Below are positions 1 to 8,897 of a stretch of 64,000 nt of DNA, in pieces. The notes beneath the pieces were generated by a model, which was not told the origin of the DNA, searched no databases, and saw only the letters and a program-made list of their open reading frames with translations. Origin of the DNA: Diphasiastrum complanatum (Eukaryota; Streptophyta; Lycopodiopsida; Lycopodiales; Lycopodiaceae). How positions within the stretch are numbered: the first letter of the stretch is position 1; each line of letters opens with the position of its first letter. The position numbers and the translations under genes were made by a program. Location: positions 18,122,668-18,186,667 of the forward strand of contig CM055111.1 in the NCBI GenBank assembly GCA_029204225.1, given 5' to 3'.

Positions 1-2205
1 ACAAACTGCATGTTATCACATGCGACACTTCCGAAGTGCTTTTGGGCTGAAGCTGTTTCAACAACAACCTATATTAAGAATAGATGTTCTACTAAAGGTC
101 TCTCAAACAAAACACCATTTGAAGTTTGGACAAGTACCAGACCTTCTTTATCAAACTTATGTATTTTTGGATGTACTGCTTTTGTGTAGATACCTCGTGA
201 TCTCAAGAAGAAGCTCAACTTCTAGAGTATCAAATGTGTTTTTATCAGCTACACTACTTCAGATCAAGCCTACAAGTTGTTCGATCCCATCGAGTTGAAG
301 ATATTCACTAGCCGGGATGTCATCTTCATCGATTTCAAGACCTCAAAGAAAAGGGCAGTCCCATGTAGCCGACCTATCAGTTCTCTGACGCATTGAACTT
401 TCTAGCTCCTTAGTCAACTATTCCCATTAAAGGTCCAAGCTCCTCTACTTTTGATGAACAGCAAATCAACGACGAATCAGATTATGATGATGTTGTAGAT
501 CAACACTACAATATGATGGAAATGATCAATTTTCTCTATTGCCGAGAAGATCTTCAACTAGCAGACCACCTAACCAGTATATCGATCAGTTTGCAACTTA
601 CCTTGTTCAGGAACTGACATCTGTCCAAGAGGCACTCAGTTAGTCTGATTCAGATCTCTGGAAAGAAGCTATGGATTAAGAGTATTCATCTCTTATCAAG
701 AACCAGACATGGACAATTGTCGAATTACCTGCTAGCAGAAACATAGTTGATTGCAAATGTATTTTCAAAGTCAAGTACAGTGCAGATGGAAGCATCAATG
801 GGAAAAAGGCATGACTTGTCGCCAAAGGATTTTCTCAGGTATACAACATCGATTACATTGAGACCTTCAGTCCAGTAGTCAAGCATTCTTCTAATCGACT
901 TTTGCTATCATTTGCCGCTGCAGCAGATTTGGAAATACATCAAATGGATGTACAGACAACATATTTTAATAGAGTTATCGAAGAAGACATTTACATGGTG
1001 CAACCCGAAGGTTATATTATCGAGGGTAAACACAATCGTGTGTGTAAACACCATAAGGCACTTTATGGCTTAAAGCAATCTACTCAAGCATGGTTTCAAA
1101 GGATCAATACTTTTCTTATTGATCACGGCTACACACCTAGCTCTTTAGATTCAAATGTTTACTTCAAAGCATTGCAACAGTCTTTTATCATTATCACTTT
1201 ATATGTGGATGATACATTGCTTTTCAGCAACAGTGTTGATCTGATAAAAGTGGCCAAGTCAATGCTATCTTTCGAATTCGACATGACCGATCTGGGCGAA
1301 GCTCATTTTTGCCTTGATATACAAATCCACAGATAGAAAACAAAAGTTGGTCTACATTACACAATAGAGGTACATCCACAACATGTTAGTCAGATATAAT
1401 TTGATGAATTGCAAGTTAGCTCTCTCACCAATGGAACCAGGTCGTAAATTGTCAAAGGACCAGTGTCCCCAACCAATTCATGAGAAGCAGCAGATGCGTG
1501 AGTATCCTTACCATTCTATTATAGGATCTCTTATGTACGCCATGATCTGTAACTAGGCCAGCATAGCTTTTGCAGTTAGCTCTCTCAGTCAGTTTATGAC
1601 TAATTTCCGGTGTAACACATTGGAAGGCTCTTATCTGACTCACGAGATATGTTTGAGCTACTATGGACTTTTTTCATATTTATGGAGCAGTCGACAATGA
1701 CAAACTCAATTTACTCAGTGTTACACAAATGCGAGTTGGGCAGGAGATGTAGACACTCATAAATCCACTTCCAAATTTACATGCTTCCTCAACAATGGTC
1801 CAGTATCTTGGAACAGTCGCAAGCAATCTTCAATAGGCTCTATCTTCCACTGAATCAGAGTAGTATCGCAGCCTCTCATGCTACAAAGGAAGCAATTTGG
1901 TTGAGGAACTTACTCTCAGATATCGGTCTAAATCAATATGCTTTGATGACATTATTTTGTAGTAATCAAAGTGCCATTGCTTTATCAGCCAACTCTAGAT
2001 TTCATTCCAGGATTAAGCACATTGAACTGAAGTATCATTTCGTCAGAAGCAAAGTTCTCAAAAAAGAGATCAAATTGCAATACTGTAGAACGCAAGATAT
2101 GACAACATATATTTTTATGAAAGCATTAAGTTTGGAAGCACACAAAAGATTCTATGTAGAACTAAGTTTGAAGGTGAAGGTATTCAAGGATTCAGATTAA
2201 GGGCT
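1..2205 (+). pseudogene. Ty1/copia relic H: integrase end, reverse transcriptase, RNase H
   Basis: Decayed pol of a copia retrotransposon. Near 15-330 the end of integrase is readable in shifted frames (a 'LPKCFWAEAV' and a 'TSRDVIF' motif). Reverse transcriptase runs from about 670 to 1336, with 'VAKGFSQ', 'MDVQTTYFN', 'YGLKQS' and the catalytic 'YVDD' near 1200; this part is open from 902 to 1336. RNase H is recognisable at 1860-2110 through 'HATKEAIWLRNLL' and 'KHIELKYHFVR'. Many stop codons and shifts lie between these parts, so no Pol can be made. The 5' half lies outside the window. The copia assignment is firm; the sub-lineage is not determined. Confidence 0.85.
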
Positions 2206-3532
2206 TGATGAGCTTCCTGTGATCTTGCTATTTGGAATATGTTGTTCTTTGACAGATTCCTGATGTGCCTAGATAGAGTCGAACTCTTAATTGAAGCTAC
2301 TGATTCTTATAAGATCTATCCTCTTCCAAACTATAGACAAACACTGTTGATCTACTACTAATTTAATTATAAGGAGCCTTTGTGGAAAAACAAATAATAG
2401 TTATCTTGTAAGAACAGTGAGAAAGCATAACACATTCAAAGATTATGCATAATAGACAAGAGGCAAGAAAACATTTGTTTGATTACATGGATCCATTGAG
2501 CGTATTTTGGCATATTGCACAACACATTACTGCAGAGAAACTTTGTGTCTTACGAACAAAAACAAAAACAATAACACTTACTAGCGAATACTTACTTCTG
2601 TCTCTCTATCTGTGTCCTTATTAGATTTGATCACTCAGCTGGTCTCACCTATCAATGAAGGATTTTTCATCCCCACATTTATCATCCAATCGCTCAACCT
2701 ATCTAACCACCCTTCTCCCTGTTCATCCCTCTATATATAGAATAGACGGGAATGGTTTTAATTTCAATCAATGACTACAAGAACTGCTTAAGCCACTACA
2801 ACGGCTTCTAGTTTGCTGTCTCATTCATCCGTGGAGTTCGCCGGTCCTGTTGGTACTTCATTGATCGTGTATCAATGAAGACGCGCCAATTTCGTAGTTG
2901 CCTTTGTAGCCAAAGACAAAGCTATTATGTTGAGTTTTGATCTTCGCATGTGGACCGCAAGTTTTGAGTTGCGGTTTTCTTCAGTTGCCTTCGTTCGTTG
3001 TCCAAAGGTTGGAGTTTGCAGTTTGTTGCGGTTTGCGGTTTGTTGGCCTTTGTCATCTTCGTTGTTTATATGTGTCCGGCGGTGTTGACGATGGCGGTGA
3101 CTTCTTGTGATTTGAATGCACTTTATTGTTGTTTGATAAGGTTTGTTCACTCACTTGGATCAGAACCCGGACGTCTACAACTCCTCAGTTTTTGATTAGA
3201 TGATGGTTGTCTTTGTTGTCTGAGGAACTTTGCACTGTCGTACTGCTCTTTCAAACTATTTTTTGACTAACTTCTCATTGAAATTTGATCTATAGTAATA
3301 CCTCAAACTATTTCTAATCTCTTCAGTGGACTGTACGCGTTATGTTTTTGTGAGTATAAATTAATTTTTAAGATCATGTTGGATAATAGAACGATTAAGC
3401 TGTGACTAACCTAGCATAAATAATCTACTAGACTATTTTTGCATCTAGCAGCTGATTGTAGAGGGAGAGCTATTCCGCAAATATTCTTGCTCTCTTCTTC
3501 GCTCTTGTTCTCCATTTTCCCATGCCCCATCA
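2206..3532 (+). repeat. Candidate long LTR between relics H and I
   Basis: The interval starts TGATG just after the H RNase H region and ends CATCA three bases before a primer-binding site, so the ends form a short inverted repeat as expected of an LTR. A TATA-like 'ctatatatagaat' at about 2731-2743 would suit an LTR promoter. Both flanks are copia internal sequence: a pol 3' end on the left, a PBS and gag on the right. It may be the 3' LTR of H and the 5' LTR of I at once. No second copy of this LTR is in the window, so the borders rest on end motifs and context only. Confidence 0.4.
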
Positions 3533-3535
3533 GAT

Positions 3536-3547
3536 TGGTATCAGAGC
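3536..3547 (+). other. Primer-binding site of copia element I
   Basis: TGGTATCAGAGC, complementary to the 3' end of plant initiator-Met tRNA, the usual minus-strand primer of copia elements. It lies just right of the candidate LTR and 54 bases before gag. Confidence 0.8.
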
Positions 3548-3600
3548 ATAGCTCAAATAAATTGAGAGATTAAGTTTGTTCTATTTGTATTACTGTTAAT

Positions 3601-4345
3601 TTGTCTCACATTAGTAGCTCTTCATCTTCATCATCCAACAAAGGTAGAATCATTGACAAGTTCAATGGATTTAACTTCTACATCTGGAAGTTAAAACTTC
3701 GGATGATGTTGATAGATAGATATCTTTGGAATCTAGTAGAAGGTTCTGACCTAAAACCAGAAGATGGTGATCAAGCAAAGACATGAAAGATCAAAGATGA
3801 TATATTAGATTTGTTATCAAATCTCTATGAGACTCATGATGTAACCACTAGATTACATCTTAGAAGGAAGTTTTTTACTCTTAGCATGTCTGATTCTACT
3901 GCCATCACTTCTCACATCAATAACTTCAAATCTGTATTGGATTAGGTATCAGCTGTAGGATGTGCCATTCAAGATGATGATGTCGTTATCACCTTGCTTT
4001 CTTCTCTTCCAAAGTCATATGAATACTTTGTGGTGATGATCTCCACCCAACCCGACCTCACTCTTCAAAAGATGATCGGTCATCTTCTTCAAGAAGAAAT
4101 GCGGAGAAAGACCAGTGACCTATCCATCAAAGACAAATCCATGGCCCTGTACACCAAGAAGAAAGACTATTCCAAGTCCAAGAATCAAGTGCAGCAGCAA
4201 CAACAGTAGAACCCTCACACTCAAGGTCGAGAACAATGGATCACGCAAGAAGCTCTTCTATAGATATTGCAAGAGAGCCAATCACAACATCAAGGAGTGT
4301 CGCATCTGCATCTACAACGAGGCAAATAAGCAACAACAGCAGTAG
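3601..4345 (+). pseudogene. gag of copia element I (UBN2-type), broken
   Basis: The reading starts at a TTG where an ATG is expected (residues 'SHISSSSSSS'). 'KFNGFNFYIWKLKLRMML' is the typical N-terminal gag motif of plant copia elements. The middle, with 'LLSSLPKSYEYFV', is read after in-frame stops near 3784 and 3943. A zinc knuckle follows at about 4259-4310 in another frame (YCKRANHNIKEC) with its first cysteine lost. At least two stops, one shift and the start-codon loss make it a pseudogene. Confidence 0.75.
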
Positions 4346-4396
4346 TCAAACTCCTCCAATGCGACAAAATTTAAGGAACAAGATACACACCTATTA

Positions 4397-4703
4397 ATGG
4401 CTTACAACAGTGGCAACAAAGACCACGATAGCTGGTACTTGGACAGTGATGCTACCCAACACATGACCTGTCGCAAGGGATGGTTTATCGAGTATGCAGC
4501 TTACAACAGAGATCAATTCATCTACCTCGGAGATTCAAGCACCATATGCATGGAAAGCAAAGGGATAGTCAAAATCACTTTCAACAATGATATTTCTATT
4601 TATGTCACCAACGTTCTTCACATACCTCAGTTGTCAGTTTCTAAGATGAGTAATGTGGGCTACACTATTGCTTTCCCATCTGAACAATATATAATCTTCG
4701 ATG
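4397..4703 (+). pseudogene. Retropepsin fragment of copia element I
   Basis: The 'WYLDSDATQHMT' motif at about 4433-4468 corresponds to the copia protease active site WxxDSGAxxHMT, with the catalytic glycine changed to aspartate. 'VLHIPQLSVSKMSNVGYTI' downstream fits the second half of the domain. Coding similarity stops at 4703, where a family C LTR begins; integrase, reverse transcriptase and RNase H of this element are missing. Confidence 0.75.
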
Positions 4704-4816
4704 GTGAAGAAACAAAATGTTTCTGTTACCAAAGCTCTACTAGCTCTTGACTCCAATTTGACGAAAGATATGAAAACGAAATGTTTGCGAACAACACGAA
4801 CAATAGGAGAAGGTCA
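4704..4816 (+). repeat. Truncated family C LTR (5' end only)
   Basis: Starts TGAAGAAACAAAATGTTTC and aligns with the start of the LTR-like sequences at 48128 (+) and 14461 (minus). About 110 bp remain before minus-strand family D sequence begins at about 4817. Confidence 0.65.
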
Positions 4817-5949
4817 AATTTTGCTAGACCAGGAAAAGCAACTGCCACAAAACTGGAATACATACCCTGTGGTGGATCTACGATCATCATAGTCATCTCC
4901 CCAATCCGCATTCATATGGTCACATAACTCAGGTAAACCCCTCATGCTTCGTGTAAGCCAAGCCATAATCTAAAGTGCCTTTGACATAACGCAAAATGCG
5001 CTTAGCTGCCTTCCAATGAATTTTCCGTAGGTGCTATCATAAATTGACTTGCAATACCAACAACATATCATATATCTGGTCTAGTCGTGGTAAGGTAAAT
5101 CAAGCACCCTGCGAACCACCTATACAGCGTAGCATCAAATGGCTGTGACTCGTCAAGATGAGAAAGCTTTTTACCTGGTTCAATAGGAGTGTTCACTGAC
5201 TTGCAATCCTTCAACCTGAACCTATGTAACAACTCTCTAACATAGTTCACCTGTGCTAAACCCAGTTCATGTCCTTTTTGCCACACCTCCACTCCAAGGC
5301 AATAATGCATTAGGCTGAGATCTGTCATCTCGTTATTTCATGAGGTCTTTCTTGATCATGTCTATCATCTCTTGATTATTTTCCGTGATAATCAAGTCAT
5401 CAACATAAAGAGCAATCAAAGCAACCATATCATCAAAGGATAAGACATAAAGATTTGGATCAGAATGTGTTCTCACCATCCCCTTAGCATGAAAGTAGGC
5501 ATCAATCCCACTATACCATGCACGTGGTGCCTGTTTAAGACCATAAAGCGCTTTCTTCAAGCGACATACTTTATTCTCCTGTCGTTTCACTACATAGCCT
5601 TCAAGTTGATCCATGAACACCTCTTCTTCTAACTCACCATTTAGAAAAGCAGATTTCACATCCATCTGATGCAAAGGCCAACCAAAATGTGAAGCTAAAG
5701 CAACAAGTGGACACAGAGTATTCCACTTACATATTGGCACAAAGGTCTCCTCATAGTCAATCCCTTTACTTTGTGCATACCCTTTGATCACCAATCTTGC
5801 TTTGTGCTTTGCTATACTTCCATCTGCATGGTATTTAGTCCTGTATACCCATTTACAACCAATGGGTTTCTTGCCAACTGGTGGTTCCATTAAGTCCCAT
5901 GTGTTATGCTTAGCAATTGACTCCATCTCCTCTCCCATGTCCTTGACCC
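4817..5949 (-). pseudogene. Copia relic D, left copy: reverse transcriptase and part of RNase H
   Basis: Minus-strand pol, nearly the same sequence as 36003-37136. Reverse transcriptase is readable from 5949 down to 5333, with 'VYRTKYHADGSIAKHKARLV', 'MDVKSAFLNGELEEEVFMD', 'YGLKQAPRAWY' and 'YVDDLII'. A short deletion near 5330 ('catctcgttatttcatg' against 'catctcgaattgtttcatg' in the right copy) shifts the frame. Further breaks follow around 5050 and 4980. The copy ends at the family A insertion (target site GACCC, 5945-5949); the piece that should follow is absent on the far side of A. Confidence 0.85.
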
Positions 5950-6602
5950 TGTGAAAAATTGTCAACTAGTAGTATTTTCCTAACTTGAGATTTTGTAGGC
6001 CTATGGCCAAATAAAAGTTAGAGATAGGTTCATACATGTATGTAGAGGCCCAAAGTATGTGTACACTACTTTTGAGGTCACATTAATTAGAGGAGGTCGA
6101 GTGTGGAGCTCTTCTATTGGCTCATAATTTGGTGCATTCCTATTTGACCAAATTTCTAGGTATATGGGTGAATCCTATTGGACCCCAATTTTAGCCTATC
6201 ATAAGACAAGTGGCCAAGAGGCACTATGGCTGCTATAAATAGCCATCTCCACGAGTATGTACACATCTCATTTTCATTCTATTGAATGAATGTTATGCTC
6301 TTTGAAGATCCATCTTCTTCTCTCTCACTTTTTTGTTCATATCTTGCATTCTAGCCACTAGAATTGTGATTTCTTTGTTGCTATGGCTTCACACGTGTGA
6401 AATGCAGGTTGTAGGCTCTGAAGTACGGACAGGGACAGCAAGTTTCTGTTTGTGAAAGCTTATGATCAGATTTTGATGTTTAGTTGATGTTTAGTATGCT
6501 TAACATCACAATTTCTATCATTTTTTTCAATCTAGATGTGCATAACTTCCATGGCCAAGATCTTTATGAAACTTTAGCATCTTTGGATCTGAGTTTTTCA
6601 CA
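5950..6602 (+). repeat. 5' LTR of element A
   Basis: Begins TGTGAAAAATTGTC and ends TTTTTCACA, so the ends form a TGTGAA/TTCACA inverted repeat. A TATA box (TATAAATAG) lies at 6234-6242, followed by a palindrome TTCACACGTGTGAA at 6388-6401 in the likely transcribed part. An element RNA would start roughly 25-35 bases after the TATA box. Confidence 0.95.
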
Positions 6603-6614
6603 TGGTATCAGAGC
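6603..6614 (+). other. Primer-binding site of element A
   Basis: TGGTATCAGAGC immediately follows the 5' LTR, complementary to the initiator-Met tRNA 3' end. It primes minus-strand DNA synthesis. About 600 bases of untranslated leader lie between it and the gag start at 7212; I see no further feature in that leader. Confidence 0.9.
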
Positions 6615-7211
6615 ATTAGGCGGCCAAATGTGCAGGTTTTGCCAGATTTAGAAGAGATTTGTGGGCGAGTTTGCTTTTGTAGCATTCCAATCAAGTTTCT
6701 AGCTAAAAATCTTGTTGATTTATGTGTAGAAATTGGATCTTTGTGATCAAAACATCATTTGTATGCATTTCAATTGAAGTAGGGCGAATTCCCTCTGTAC
6801 TTATCAGAATAAGGAGACAAAAATTGTTTTGGAAAGAGGGAGATGCAAGATCCAACAAGATCCTATTAGTTTTCCATTCTAGCATATAGTTTTTTGATTC
6901 AATTTCTTGCTTCTTCATGTCAAAAACTTCAAAATTGATGTAACCCTCTGATTTTCAGTTTGCTGAATGATTCAAGAGTGTATTTCAATCTTAGGAGTGA
7001 GGGAAAAGCAAGTATATTGAGGTTTGGTCTTGGTTTGATCAAGAAATCATAAAACTAGTGGCTAAAATTAAGGAAAAAGTGAGGAAAAGAGAGAAAAAGT
7101 AAGGTTTTAGGTTCCAAATCTTTGTGATTTCTTCTTGTGTTTCATTTGTTGATTCAAGAGAGTGCTTAGTGCATTGGAACAGGTCAAAGATCAGAGATCA
7201 ATCATTGCAAC

Positions 7212-8897
7212 ATGGCTACAAATGGAGGCTACATGTTGGAAAGCAATGATAGGCTTACCTCCCTCAACTATTCTACTTGGAAAGTAAGGATGGAGTCTTT
7301 GCTTGAGATGAATGAGTTGATGGATATTGTTGTAGGTGTGGAGGAGAGACCTTTGGCACCTCAAGAACAATTGAGGTATGACAAGAGGGCAAAGAAAGCC
7401 CTTCACATGATCAAGATGAATGTGACAAATGAGCTTATCAAAGAGGTTGGTAAGTGCACATCATCTAGTGAAGCTTGGGAAGCCTTGAAGAAGGTTTATG
7501 AATCCAAGTCTACTTCTAGAGTGTTGACTTTAAGAAGGCAAATCTTTTCTTGTATGCAAAAGAAGAGTGAGAATGGACATGCTTTTGTTTTGAGAGTTAA
7601 AGCATTGAATGATGAGTTAGCATGCATTAATGATGGCATAAATAATGAGGAGCTTGTTCAAGTGATTCTCAATGGCTTGTTGGATGATCATGCTAATCTT
7701 GTTCAAAGTTATGCTATCCAAAAATGTTTACCAAGTGTTGGAGACTTGCAAGAGGTCTTGTTGGCTGAAGAATTCAGGTTGCAAGCAAGAGTGGGAGCAT
7801 CTTCTACATCTCAAGGAGGAGAAGAGGAGGCAATGTTCTCTAAAGGCAAGTTCAAGGGCAAAGGTAAAAGCAATTGGTCTAAAGGGCAAGACCAAGGTGA
7901 GCACTCTACTTTTGGCAAAAAGAAGGATAGATCTAAGCTAAAATGTTTCTATTGTGGAGTCAAAGGGCATTTTGCTAGTGATTGTTTTAAGAAAAAGAGG
8001 GATCAAGGGGAAAAGCAAACCAATCTAACTATTGATGAGGGTGGGGATGAGCTTCTTTCAAATGATGCTTTTGTTATGTCATCTTGCTTGTTGGCTAATC
8101 ATGGAGACATTGATCCTTGGTGGATTGATAGTGGAGCCACTTCTCATATGACATATCATAAAGAGTATTTTTCATCTTTAATGGCATTTGATGGTGATAG
8201 GAAGGTAATCTATACCGCAAATGATGGTGAGTGTGCAATCAAGGGGATTGGCACAATTCCTATTTCACTTTCTACAAATAGGAATATAGAATTGAAAGAT
8301 GTTTTGCTCATTCCATCCATTACCAAGAACTTACTTAGTGTAAGCCAAATGCTTGACAAAGGATTCAAAGTTGAGTTTGATGATGATGCTTGCTTGATCA
8401 AAAAGGGGTGTAGTATCATTGCAAAAGGGAAAAGGCAAGGGAAATTGTTCAAGCTTGATGCATGTGTTGTTGCTAACCAAGTTGGATGCATGGCAAATGA
8501 ACAAATGTCAATTCAAGAGGTATGGCATAAAAGGATGGGACATCTCAACTACAAGGCCTTGGAGGTAATAGCCAAAAAGGAGGTAGTAAGGGGACTTCCC
8601 AAGTCTCTTACTTGCTTGAATCATGTTTGTGAAGAATGTGCTTTGTCTAAATCACATAGATTGCCATATACTAGATCTATATCTAGATCTAAGATGCCTT
8701 TTTCTCTCTTGCATTCGGATATTCATGGTGTTACTACAATTAGCAATGGAGGTGCTAAGATGTATGTAACTTTCATTGATGATTTTAGTAGATTTTGTTG
8801 GGTTTATCTACTAAAGAGCAAGGATGAGGTGTTTGATGTGTTTGTCAAGTTCAAAGTTGCTATGAGACTCAATTTACAACCAAAATCAAATGCTTGA
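7212..8897 (+). CDS. Gag-protease-integrase N-terminal part of element A
   Basis: 561 codons starting at an ATG that follows the leader; the start is supported by the matching start of B2 at 60677. Order: gag domain with 'LTSLNYSTWKVRMESLLEM' (residues about 11-30); basic Lys/Gly stretch; CCHC zinc knuckle CFYCGVKGHFASDC (about 246-259), which packages element RNA; retropepsin with WWIDSGATSHMT (about 303-314); integrase zinc-binding region 'HKRMGHLN...CEECALSKSH' (about 438-480); and the first catalytic segment 'HSDIHG', 'TFIDDFSRF'. The frame is lost near 8863 by a 1-base deletion, so the last 11 or so residues are not native and the stop at 8895-8897 is premature. Confidence 0.9.
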   Translation: MATNGGYMLESNDRLTSLNYSTWKVRMESLLEMNELMDIVVGVEERPLAPQEQLRYDKRAKKALHMIKMNVTNELIKEVGKCTSSSEAWEALKKVYESKSTSRVLTLRRQIFSCMQKKSENGHAFVLRVKALNDELACINDGINNEELVQVILNGLLDDHANLVQSYAIQKCLPSVGDLQEVLLAEEFRLQARVGASSTSQGGEEEAMFSKGKFKGKGKSNWSKGQDQGEHSTFGKKKDRSKLKCFYCGVKGHFASDCFKKKRDQGEKQTNLTIDEGGDELLSNDAFVMSSCLLANHGDIDPWWIDSGATSHMTYHKEYFSSLMAFDGDRKVIYTANDGECAIKGIGTIPISLSTNRNIELKDVLLIPSITKNLLSVSQMLDKGFKVEFDDDACLIKKGCSIIAKGKRQGKLFKLDACVVANQVGCMANEQMSIQEVWHKRMGHLNYKALEVIAKKEVVRGLPKSLTCLNHVCEECALSKSHRLPYTRSISRSKMPFSLLHSDIHGVTTISNGGAKMYVTFIDDFSRFCWVYLLKSKDEVFDVFVKFKVAMRLNLQPKSNA

